Positions 1-4,771 of a DNA stretch of 34,197 bases are shown in pieces. Position 1 is the stretch's first letter; each line of letters starts with the position of its first letter. The DNA comes from a virus, in IMG/VR virus record IMGVR_UViG_3300006334_000008, positions 1-34,197 of that record. One strand, 5' to 3'. The position numbers were made by a program, and so were the translations under genes. The notes under the pieces were generated by a model, which searched no databases, had not been told where the DNA came from, and saw nothing but the letters and a program-made list of their open reading frames with translations.

Positions 1-61
1 TTGCAATCGTCTTCTTTATGACGGCAAACGCACTGTTTATTGCCACAAGCTCTGCTAACAT
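1..61 (-). CDS. Partial: N-terminus of membrane-anchored late protein (left allele)
   Basis: The start codon is at 61 and the window edge cuts the gene after about 20 codons. The same gene is complete at 32526-32966 and the 61 shared bases are identical, so this is the strain-overlap copy and not a second gene. Its ATG overlaps the stop of the next upstream gene as TAATG. Confidence 0.85.
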   Translation of the reverse strand, partial: MLAELVAINSAFAVIKKTIA

Positions 62-228
62 TAGTTTCTATATCCGCCTCCCTTTGCTTTGTAGGCTTTT
101 GCTAACATTTGGGCTTTCCGCGCCGACCATTGGCCCGGCCTGCCGCCTTTGCCACCAGCCTTGATACGATTAAACAATGCTTTTCGCATTGCAGGTTTGG
201 TGTAATTACCAGCAGCGTTGACAGCCAT
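61..228 (-). CDS. Small basic phage protein with GQWSARKAQ motif (left allele)
   Basis: A 55-residue, Lys/Arg-rich protein starting MAVNAAGNYTKP and carrying GQWSARKAQ and a C-terminal GGGY. I know this motif from small uncharacterised phage proteins; the function is unknown, and DNA or virion binding would be a guess from charge. The start is fixed by comparing alleles: the in-frame codon four upstream of the ATG is TAA here but TAC in the right copy, so MAVN is the only start common to both. An AGG lies just upstream. Allele differences change Gly to Ser and Pro to Ala. It joins its neighbours by TAATG overlaps at both ends. Confidence 0.8.
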   Translation of the reverse strand: MAVNAAGNYTKPAMRKALFNRIKAGGKGGRPGQWSARKAQMLAKAYKAKGGGYRN

Positions 229-431
229 TATACCTTACCTTCCTTCTGTTGTATGCAATCTTTTGCTGTTACTCTAGTAAAAGGAAACTTTTGATAAATA
301 GTAAATTCCATTTCCTTTAACCTATTCAAACATTGCTCTTCTTTAATGTATGGCCCTTCTGTATCTTGGGCAACCAAACATTGTTGTCCACCAAACCCAA
401 CCCAACAAATTAGAAGAGATGCATAAAACAT
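228..431 (-). CDS. Small secreted cysteine-containing protein (left allele)
   Basis: A 67-residue protein beginning MFYASLLICWVGFGG, which reads as a short hydrophobic signal or anchor segment. A small soluble part follows with Cys at about 18, 34 and 59. Export to the periplasm or inner membrane is inferred from the N-terminus. The function is unknown; a spanin-like or entry role cannot be shown. It is coupled by TAATG to the 43-aa gene upstream and the 55-aa gene downstream. The only residue change against the right copy is Lys to Thr next to the C-terminus. Confidence 0.75.
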   Translation of the reverse strand: MFYASLLICWVGFGGQQCLVAQDTEGPYIKEEQCLNRLKEMEFTIYQKFPFTRVTAKDCIQQKEGKV

Positions 432-562
432 TAATAGCCGCGAGAATAGTTTCCAGAAGCAGGCTTGCGCTTGGCTGGCATCTTTTTCTTAGCGGCAGCT
501 TTCTTAGCTGCAGCTTTGCCCTTGGCTGTGTATGGGAACTTTTTATTACCGACCTGTGGCAT
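431..562 (-). CDS. 43-residue Lys/Ala-rich basic protein (left allele)
   Basis: Reads MPQVGNKKFPYTAKGKAAA then alternating AAKK blocks, ending in RGY. It is strongly cationic with no membrane segment. Start codon 560-562 follows the previous stop by one base, and stop 431-433 overlaps the next ATG as TAATG. The two alleles are identical over this gene. Small K/A-rich proteins with an FPYT start are common in marine podovirus late operons; condensation of packaged DNA is a guess from composition only. Confidence 0.75.
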   Translation of the reverse strand: MPQVGNKKFPYTAKGKAAAKKAAAKKKMPAKRKPASGNYSRGY

Positions 563-563
563 T

Positions 564-671
564 TTACTTTCCTTTCATCTTTGCTTTCAAAATTTTTTGC
601 TGTAATGCTTTTGGCAATGTCTTTTGTTTTGCTGTAAGCATTGATTTTTTAGCTGCTTTCTTTTTCATCAT
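564..671 (-). CDS. 35-residue basic peptide with LTAKQKTLPKALQ motif (left allele)
   Basis: Starts MMKKKAAKKSMLTAKQKTLP and ends in a Lys-rich tail. Two adjacent ATGs (671 and 668) are possible starts, with an AAAGG about 10 bases upstream. The LTxxQKxLPxALQ pattern is one I recognise from tiny phage and bacterial peptides of unknown function. It sits tightly between the 66-aa and 43-aa genes in the late operon and is identical in the right copy. Confidence 0.7.
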   Translation of the reverse strand: MMKKKAAKKSMLTAKQKTLPKALQQKILKAKMKGK

Positions 672-673
672 TG

Positions 674-874
674 CTATTGGCCTTTCGCTTTTAAATACAT
701 CATATAAACTTTTTCAAGATTAGCCAAAGGCATTGCATCAATTTCTTTAGATGTAGCAATGCCATTTTCTTTTGCCCAAGCCCTTACTTCTGGAGATTGC
801 ATTTTTATTATGTCGCTACCAGATGCACGTTTTAAAAGCGACTTAGGCTTTGCTTTTTTAGGAGCTTGCTTCAT
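674..874 (-). CDS. 66-residue basic hypothetical protein (left allele)
   Basis: MKQAPKKAKPKSLL start, then a helical region (SPEVRAWAKENGIATSKEID) and a basic end. No family recognised. All three differences from the right copy fall at third codon positions and only one changes a residue (Ile to Met), which supports this frame being translated under purifying selection. It overlaps the upstream 115-aa gene by 4 bases (ATGA). Confidence 0.8.
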   Translation of the reverse strand: MKQAPKKAKPKSLLKRASGSDIIKMQSPEVRAWAKENGIATSKEIDAMPLANLEKVYMMYLKAKGQ

Positions 875-1218
875 TTTTTCTTTTTCCTCTTCTTTGCAGC
901 TTGATATCTAGCCAATAAACGGCGACCTTTGGCTACCGCAGATGCTTTGTCACCAGAGTGACCCCATGCGACCAGTGATAGCTTCAAACGTGTCGGTCTG
1001 CCCTTTTCGTCTTTCAGTGGTCCTTTCGCTGAACCCATGCGCACAAGGAACGAACCTTTCCTTCTTAGCTTCTCTGGTGTATCTGCTGCACCTTTTACTG
1101 GTGCTTTCAGATTGCCCTTTTTGCCAGACTTCGTTCTGTACGATGCCCTGCCCTTTGCATTTAATCCGCCTTTCGGATTCTGACCTGCCTTGCGTGTCCA
1201 TGCTGGTGACTTTGCCAT
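871..1218 (-). CDS. Basic phage protein with NPKGGLNAKGRAS motif (left allele)
   Basis: A 115-residue protein. AWTRKAGQNPKGGLNAKGRA near the N-terminus, KGSFLVRMGSAKGPLKDEKG in the middle and a poly-Lys tail resemble a small conserved phage family that I believe is Pfam DUF6321 (from memory, unchecked). Function unknown. Of 12 substitutions between the alleles, 11 are at third positions and only one changes a residue (Asp to Asn), a clean sign of coding under constraint. The start overlaps the upstream stop as TAATG. Confidence 0.88.
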   Translation of the reverse strand: MAKSPAWTRKAGQNPKGGLNAKGRASYRTKSGKKGNLKAPVKGAADTPEKLRRKGSFLVRMGSAKGPLKDEKGRPTRLKLSLVAWGHSGDKASAVAKGRRLLARYQAAKKRKKKK

Positions 1219-2060
1219 TATGCTGCTGGCCCTTCAAATGCAAAATCTCCTTGTGATTCTTGTATCTGTGCTGTTGTTGGGCGTGACAATGGTGCTTCAA
1301 CATCAACCATTTTTGGTGGGCGTGGTGCTGGTGTTGGAACAGTATCAGCTTCTGCTGCACCTGCTGGGTTTATTAAGCCAGTAAATAAACTCCAACGTTT
1401 TTTTGTCATTGGGCCACGATACACAACTGATTCAGCACCTTCTGGTATTGATGGCTCGAAATCAGATTCTGGTTCTTTGGCTGCAACTTGCGGCAGTGTA
1501 ATATTAACCCTTAGGTTATCGTCACGTCCTTCATTCATCATGCGCTCACCTATAAAGCGAGCATAAAAATATTTTCTTTTATCCGGATGATCAGCTATAG
1601 CTTTTCTGTAATCATCAAAGGTTTGAACATCATTATACTGTTCCCAGTTACCTATCTCTGGGAAGTCATATATATCTGATATTCTTAAACGCCCATCTTC
1701 TTTATACAGCATGAAGTCGCCAAGAGACATTTTTACTTGCTCTTCAAAGCTGTCTACCGAAAACTCTTTTTTATTAAAGATGTTTTTTAAATTATATTTT
1801 TTATTAATCATGTCATACCGTATTGGCACAGCCTCTCCGTCTTGCAAATCAGGCGCAACCTCTTCAGCAAGAATACGCAGCATTTCTAATAGTTCGCCGC
1901 TTATGCTGTCTTCTGTTATTGCGTTGTCAAACGGATTTAAAAACTGCGGCAACACAGCGTTGAACACACCGCGTATAAAAAAGTTTTCATGAAGCGGCAT
2001 CCCAGCAACAAAACCTTTTGATGCAGATAACGCTTCTTGCTTTCCTAATTCCTGTACCAT
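1218..2060 (-). CDS. Hypothetical 280-aa late protein
   Basis: An acidic, mostly soluble protein. An N-terminal region (about 20-100) is rich in hydrophobic helices, the middle contains SFEEQVKMSLGDFMLYKEDG, and the C-terminal 90 residues are Pro/Ala-rich and probably disordered. No catalytic motif and no family recognised. It lies downstream of the secreted peptidase and heads the run of small basic genes, so a virion or maturation role is possible but unshown. No strong ribosome-binding site precedes the ATG at 2060. Confidence 0.75.
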   Translation of the reverse strand: MVQELGKQEALSASKGFVAGMPLHENFFIRGVFNAVLPQFLNPFDNAITEDSISGELLEMLRILAEEVAPDLQDGEAVPIRYDMINKKYNLKNIFNKKEFSVDSFEEQVKMSLGDFMLYKEDGRLRISDIYDFPEIGNWEQYNDVQTFDDYRKAIADHPDKRKYFYARFIGERMMNEGRDDNLRVNITLPQVAAKEPESDFEPSIPEGAESVVYRGPMTKKRWSLFTGLINPAGAAEADTVPTPAPRPPKMVDVEAPLSRPTTAQIQESQGDFAFEGPAA

Positions 2061-2091
2061 TATGCATCATTCTCATTAAGCTGTAGAAAAT

Positions 2092-2589
2092 TCAACGCAC
2101 AATATCGAACATACACCCCATACCCCAGCCATTGTCAATGTGTAGATGATGTTGATGGTTAGCATCATGGTCGGGCGTTCTCACTGTGGTAAAATATTTA
2201 CACGCTCTTTTGTACGCATGTCGCCATTGTTTAGATATAGGCACACCGTCTATCTTCTTTACATCAATCGCATTTCCATAAGAGTGTTGTGACATCATAA
2301 ATCCGCCACGCACCTTGCGGCAGTTGTACCCACCAATATGCGTAATATGCTTTGCGCCTATATCGAAAGCCCAATCACCAACACGCTTGGCAAACGGACA
2401 CGACAAAGTTATTGGCGATGAAAAATTTGTGGTAGGTGTTGCATACATCCTTACTGGGTCGCTGATGCCACAAGAGCCGTCTTTGAACGGAGCTAACCTT
2501 TCAACGCGGTAGCCAGACTCTAGCAACGAACTAACGCAATCAGCAAACGCAATGCTGGGGAACAATAACAAAATAAACAATAACCGCAT
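2092..2589 (-). CDS. Secreted extensin-like / M15-type D,D-peptidase (lysis or entry)
   Basis: A 165-aa protein with a clear signal peptide (MRLLFILLLFPSIAFA, cleavage after about residue 16). The zinc-peptidase signature follows: SQHSYGNAID (His102, Asp109) and HHLHID (His148/His150), the SxHxxGxAxD and HxH ligands of VanY/M15 and extensin-like C-terminal domains. Several Cys suggest periplasmic disulfides. Cleavage of peptidoglycan cross-links in the periplasm is the expected role. A strong AAGGAGGTCATC leader precedes the ATG, and a TTGACA promoter lies at 2616-2644. It sits away from the lysozyme/holin cluster at 12.2-13.1 kb. Confidence 0.85.
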   Translation of the reverse strand: MRLLFILLLFPSIAFADCVSSLLESGYRVERLAPFKDGSCGISDPVRMYATPTTNFSSPITLSCPFAKRVGDWAFDIGAKHITHIGGYNCRKVRGGFMMSQHSYGNAIDVKKIDGVPISKQWRHAYKRACKYFTTVRTPDHDANHQHHLHIDNGWGMGCMFDIVR

Positions 2590-2610
2590 GATGACCTCCT
2601 TGTTGCATTA

Positions 2611-2669
2611 GTGCTACAGTACCTTTGCGGCTATAATGTGTCAACAGGTCGTGTCGATGGTTGTAGCAC
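2611..2669. repeat. 8-bp inverted repeat flanking the 2616-2644 promoter
   Basis: GTGCTACA at 2611-2618 and its exact reverse complement TGTAGCAC at 2662-2669. The left arm overlaps the -10 element and the right arm lies just upstream of the -35, an arrangement typical of a repressor operator pair. The binding protein is unknown; the two small HTH proteins at 6.9-7.3 kb are candidates. Confidence 0.4.
2616..2644 (-). promoter_or_regulatory. Sigma70-type promoter for leftward late region
   Basis: On the minus strand, -35 TTGACA (2644-2639), a 17-base spacer and -10 TACTGT (2621-2616), about 27 bases ahead of the peptidase start codon. A perfect -35 and ideal spacing make it the best promoter match I found. 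It could drive the whole TAATG-coupled late transcript. Confidence 0.65.
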
Positions 2670-2705
2670 CGACTTTTTGCCCCCCTACCGTCTATGATGA
2701 CACTC

Positions 2706-2748
2706 AGTCAGCCAGTGTACGCAGACTTTGTCGCGTACCTAGCTGACT
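2706..2748 (-). terminator. Hairpin at the terS stop codon (weak terminator)
   Basis: AGTCAGC (2706-2712) pairs with GCTGACT (2742-2748), and inside it GTACGC (2717-2722) pairs with GCGTAC (2733-2738), leaving a 10-base loop. It overlaps the terS stop codon (2747-2749). No T-run follows on the minus strand, so it may be an attenuator or RNA-stability element and not a full intrinsic terminator. Confidence 0.45.
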
Positions 2749-3127
2749 AGGACAAGTCTATACTAACGGCTATGTCGCCAGCTCTCATGGTCAGTTGGCG
2801 GTCAGGAGCCTTGTAGCCTGCTCTGTCTAAGATGTCTTTGCTTGCTTCTAGCTGCACGTACTCGGACTTGGCTCCTTTTGCCAACTGAACAAGCTTTGCG
2901 CTAGCAACCGTAGCATTCAGCCCGAGCGTCTCGCCTATTCGTTCCATCATGTACATCTGCACATGCGGCAGGCGCAAAGCTTTGCTGGCTGTCACTCTCC
3001 CGCTTTCGCCGTCTGCGTAACCTGCCAAACGAGCGGCCTCTGTGATACTGCATCCATTTGCTACAAGCGCATCAACTAAGGCCGCTTGCTTGGTGGTTAC
3101 TGGACGCACTTTCGCTATGTCGTTCAT
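2747..3127 (-). CDS. terS: Terminase small subunit (TerS-like)
   Basis: A 126-aa protein with an N-terminal helix-turn-helix of terminase small-subunit type: TKQAALVDALVANGCSITEA followed by ARLAGY, then an all-helical middle suited to oligomerisation and an acidic end. TerS recognises phage DNA and positions TerL for packaging. On the circular map it is the first gene of the leftward region, ahead of TerL by about 3.7 kb. The ATG at 3127 has an AGG about 9 bases upstream. A TTGACA promoter at 3167-3195 serves it. Confidence 0.8.
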   Translation of the reverse strand: MNDIAKVRPVTTKQAALVDALVANGCSITEAARLAGYADGESGRVTASKALRLPHVQMYMMERIGETLGLNATVASAKLVQLAKGAKSEYVQLEASKDILDRAGYKAPDRQLTMRAGDIAVSIDLS

Positions 3128-3166
3128 TGATACTACCTATTCTTACCCCCCCTTGTGTTCCCCCCC

Positions 3167-3195
3167 AATATGGATGGGGCTATTTTGCTTGTCAA
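3167..3195 (-). promoter_or_regulatory. Sigma70-type promoter for terS
   Basis: On the minus strand, -35 TTGACA (3195-3190), 17-base spacer, -10 CATATT (3172-3167). The predicted start falls around 3160, inside one of two G7 tracts (minus strand, 3166-3160 and 3152-3146), so the terS leader RNA would begin G-rich and could form a quadruplex-like fold. Confidence 0.55.
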
Positions 3196-3419
3196 CGCAC
3201 AAAGGCAAAGTGCCAGCCTGCTCGTGTCAGTCCCTTTCTGATGGCTGACGTAAGGCGGCAGATTTTGTCACTGTTCTAGGGACTGACGTAGAGCAGCCGC
3301 GCTGCAGCCAGAGGCGGATACCAGTTTAGCCTGTCAATAGACCGCAAGGACGTTCATTCTCGTGCGTAAGCTCGTGGTCAATTTTCTTCCATGCTTTACT
3401 CACTTCTTGGAGTTTTACA

Positions 3420-3500
3420 ATGACCTACGACAGTGCTTTCGTCTTCAGCGGCTGGGCATCGCCAGCAGTTGGCAGCTTCGACATAGCATGTCCGCTTTGA
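3420..3500 (+). CDS. Possible 26-aa leader peptide
   Basis: ATG at 3420 follows TTGGAG with 8 bases between, and the frame runs 26 codons (MTYDSAFVFSGWASPAVGSF...) to TGA. The ribosome-binding site is good, but the start codon lies beside a predicted helix (3372-3380/3421-3430) within the structured region, so it may be fortuitous. Confidence 0.2.
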   Translation: MTYDSAFVFSGWASPAVGSFDIACPL

Positions 3501-3524
3501 CAGCAACGATCCAGTTTGTATCCG
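3497..3524 (+). promoter_or_regulatory. Weak candidate early promoter
   Basis: TTGACA at 3497-3502, 16-base spacer, TATCCG at 3519-3524. Transcription would begin near 3530, at the 11-bp hairpin 3524-3578. The -10 is poor. The TTGACA can also pair with CTGTCAA at 3331-3337, so it may instead be part of the RNA fold. Confidence 0.3.
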
Positions 3525-3578
3525 ACAGAATTCATGTGCAAGTGTAGCGGAGTACGCACACGCGCTTTGGATTCTGTC
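3524..3578 (+). other. Extended hairpin in the structured region
   Basis: GACAGAATTCA (3524-3534) pairs with TGGATTCTGTC (3568-3578), 11 bp with one U.G. It continues directly into TGTGC/GCACA (3535-3539/3556-3560) and a small GTA/TAC tip closing a GCGGAG loop. The only long asymmetry is a 7-base bulge at 3561-3567. This is the most regular local stem in the gap. Confidence 0.6.
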
Positions 3579-3709
3579 CTATATTCCCCTGCAGTAAACT
3601 GAAAATGGCAGCATCCTACAAAAAAGCCACTTCAAAGTGCATAAATCGTGAGGACTCTTTCACCAGCGCATCAATTTGCTAAGACATTTGGAGCAACTTC
3701 TGCGTTTTG

Positions 3710-3986
3710 CAAGACTAGGTTCAAGACACAACCTGTACCCAGACAGCGACGTAAGGCTGCCACAATCCCGCCCTGCCATCCAGCAACTTCCGTCTGGCTT
3801 GTTCCCCCTGTACTGGTAGGTTGTGCGTAGCTGGTTTGTGGTTGTGCGGACAGGGGGCTGGATGCTTGGCTTGCAAGTGTTCAGCCAGGCATCCCTGTTT
3901 GATTGACGGCTGTTCGCCGATGCCAGTTCGAGAAGACGCGCAGCTTTGCTGGACAGCATTGCGGGATGGTGGCAGGCCTAGTCTTG
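3710..3986 (+). other. 277-nt RNA domain closed by a 10-bp helix
   Basis: CAAGACTAGG (3710-3719) is the exact reverse complement of 3977-3986. A CAGC/GCTG hairpin (3744-3747/3756-3759) and the 9-bp helix 3772-3780/3968-3976 sit directly inside, giving a three-way junction. Further in are the 3804/3857 helix, the 12-bp 3860-3894 hairpin, and small stems at 3907-3919 and 3941-3951. Two copies of GGTTGTGCG 21 bases apart (3819, 3840) lie in the 3804-3857 loop. Confidence 0.55.
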
Positions 3987-4035
3987 TTCTGGCTACAGAA
4001 CGTATCTTAAACCTAGGCAAAACGGAGAAGTTGAA

Positions 4036-4482
4036 ATGTCTAAGCAAATTGAAACACTGATAAAAGAGTACGATTTATACACTTTGAAGATGGCTGTAGC
4101 ATGCTACCATTCAGGGGAATATAACAGAATCAACAAAGCGCGTGATGCGTGCTACACTAGCAATAATTCTATCGAATACAAACATGGTCTTATGCTAGAT
4201 GTCAAAGCGGACATGGCAAGTCTCAGACAGCAACTGCTGGACGATGAAGCCACTGAAGGGAAAGGCACTATCGTAGGTGTAAAACTTTCCAAGAAGCTCG
4301 ATATCTTCAAAAGCATGGAAGAAGAATTGGCAGAGCTTGAAGATACGCACAAGAATGATCGTGCGGTCTATAAGAAATTGACAGGCGAAACATGGAATCC
4401 GCCAAGAAAGTCTGGCTCCAACACGTCTGCAAGTCAGTCCGAGCTAGAACAGATTGACAAAATCTTAGCCAAGTCAGCCTAA
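4036..4482 (+). CDS. Hypothetical 148-aa early protein
   Basis: First early protein gene, directly behind the structured RNA region, with GGAG 8 bases before the ATG. The sequence is soluble and helical: an N-terminal YHSGEYNRINKARDACY segment, then probable coiled coil around 50-115 (KKLDIFKSMEEELAELEDTH) and a Ser-rich tail. No family recognised. As the first expressed gene, flanked by a strong terminator downstream, it forms its own transcription unit and may be a host-takeover or regulatory protein, but nothing in the sequence proves this. Confidence 0.8.
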   Translation: MSKQIETLIKEYDLYTLKMAVACYHSGEYNRINKARDACYTSNNSIEYKHGLMLDVKADMASLRQQLLDDEATEGKGTIVGVKLSKKLDIFKSMEEELAELEDTHKNDRAVYKKLTGETWNPPRKSGSNTSASQSELEQIDKILAKSA

Positions 4483-4489
4483 GTATCAG

Positions 4490-4523
4490 AAAGGGACAGT
4501 CGATCAGGCTGTCCCTTTTTTTT
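4490..4523 (+). terminator. Strong intrinsic terminator
   Basis: AAAGGGACAG (4490-4499) pairs perfectly with CTGTCCCTTT (4509-4518) around a 9-base loop, and a run of eight T (4516-4523) follows. This ends the transcript carrying the RNA region and the 148-aa gene, so the genes from 4561 on need another promoter or antitermination. Confidence 0.9.
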
Positions 4524-4560
4524 GTGCTTATGACTATGGGGCAACACAAGGGAGCAGCGT

Positions 4561-4713
4561 ATGTACCTGTTACAGTTCTATGATGGCGGTTTTTGGTTTA
4601 CTTATGACGAGTACAGCAAGTGGTGTATTTGTAGAGCGAAACAAAAGCAGCTCGAGCGAAAATACCCAGCTATCAGTTGGCGTATTGCAAACACTGGCAT
4701 AATGCCAGCTTAA
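4561..4713 (+). CDS. Hypothetical 50-aa protein
   Basis: ATG with GGGAG 7-8 bases upstream; 50 codons beginning MYLLQFYDGGFWFTYDEYSK, with two Cys (CIC), a basic stretch RAKQKQLERKY and a C-terminal NTGIMPA. Rich in aromatics. No family recognised. A perfect CTGGCA-TAA-TGCCAG inverted repeat lies at its 3' end and could fold in the mRNA. Confidence 0.65.
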   Translation: MYLLQFYDGGFWFTYDEYSKWCICRAKQKQLERKYPAISWRIANTGIMPA

Positions 4714-4771
4714 TGAATATAACTGTTGCACTTATGCAGTAGTTGTATTAGTCTTGTACATGGAGGTCAAT

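Larger units (their letters stand above)
1..1292. repeat. Left copy of imperfect 1292-bp terminal duplication
   Basis: Matches 32906-34197 base for base (offset 32905) with 22 substitutions and no gaps, about 98.3% identity. Mismatches in left-copy coordinates are 109, 138, 139, 153, 163, 235, 291, 725, 806, 854, 1006, 1021, 1027, 1042, 1083, 1084, 1090, 1093, 1120, 1156, 1162 and 1174. The repeat ends fall inside genes, not at a natural boundary. A replicated terminal repeat should be identical, so an assembly overlap between two strain variants of a circular or permuted genome is the likelier explanation. Confidence 0.95.
3226..4001 (+). ncRNA. Candidate large structured RNA upstream of early genes
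   Basis: The 908-base gap 3128-4035 has no convincing gene. Two stretches I counted (3721-3780, 3841-3900) are each 35/60 G+C. Helices found by eye: 3226-3235/3278-3287 (10 bp), 3372-3380/3421-3430 (9 bp, one bulge), 3441-3451/3492-3501, 3524-3534/3568-3578 (11 bp, one G.U), 3666-3670/3701-3705, 3710-3719/3977-3986 (10 bp), 3772-3780/3968-3976 (9 bp, one G.U, stacking inside the former), 3804-3811/3850-3857 (8 bp), 3860-3871/3883-3894 (12 bp, one G.U), 3907-3910/3916-3919, 3986-3991/3996-4001 (6 bp). The G.U pairs exist only if the + strand is the RNA. It could be a phage RNA of the GOLLD/ROOL size class or a long structured leader. The ends are uncertain, and a shorter RNA from about 3524 is possible. 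Confidence 0.55.

Noticed and set aside
1-1292. True direct terminal repeat of T7 type
   Set aside because: Copies made by replication should be identical; here there are 22 substitutions, mostly silent, and the ends lie inside genes.
950-1360. 136-codon minus-strand frame over the 115-aa and 280-aa genes
   Set aside because: Allele differences follow the codon positions of the 115-aa frame, not this one; the 280-aa frame continues through the area.
3362-3547. Open frames in the 3128-4035 gap (several of 60-108 codons on both strands)
   Set aside because: No good ribosome-binding sites except the 26-codon frame at 3420; compositions look non-coding, frames overlap one another on both strands, and the region is filled with helices.
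3450-3560. tRNA or tmRNA
   Set aside because: A D-arm-like AGCAGTTGGCAGC at 3464 was noticed, but no T-loop, anticodon stem or acceptor pairing could be built around it.
3226-4001. Retron or other reverse-transcriptase-linked RNA
   Set aside because: No reverse transcriptase motif (such as YADD) in any protein of the window.
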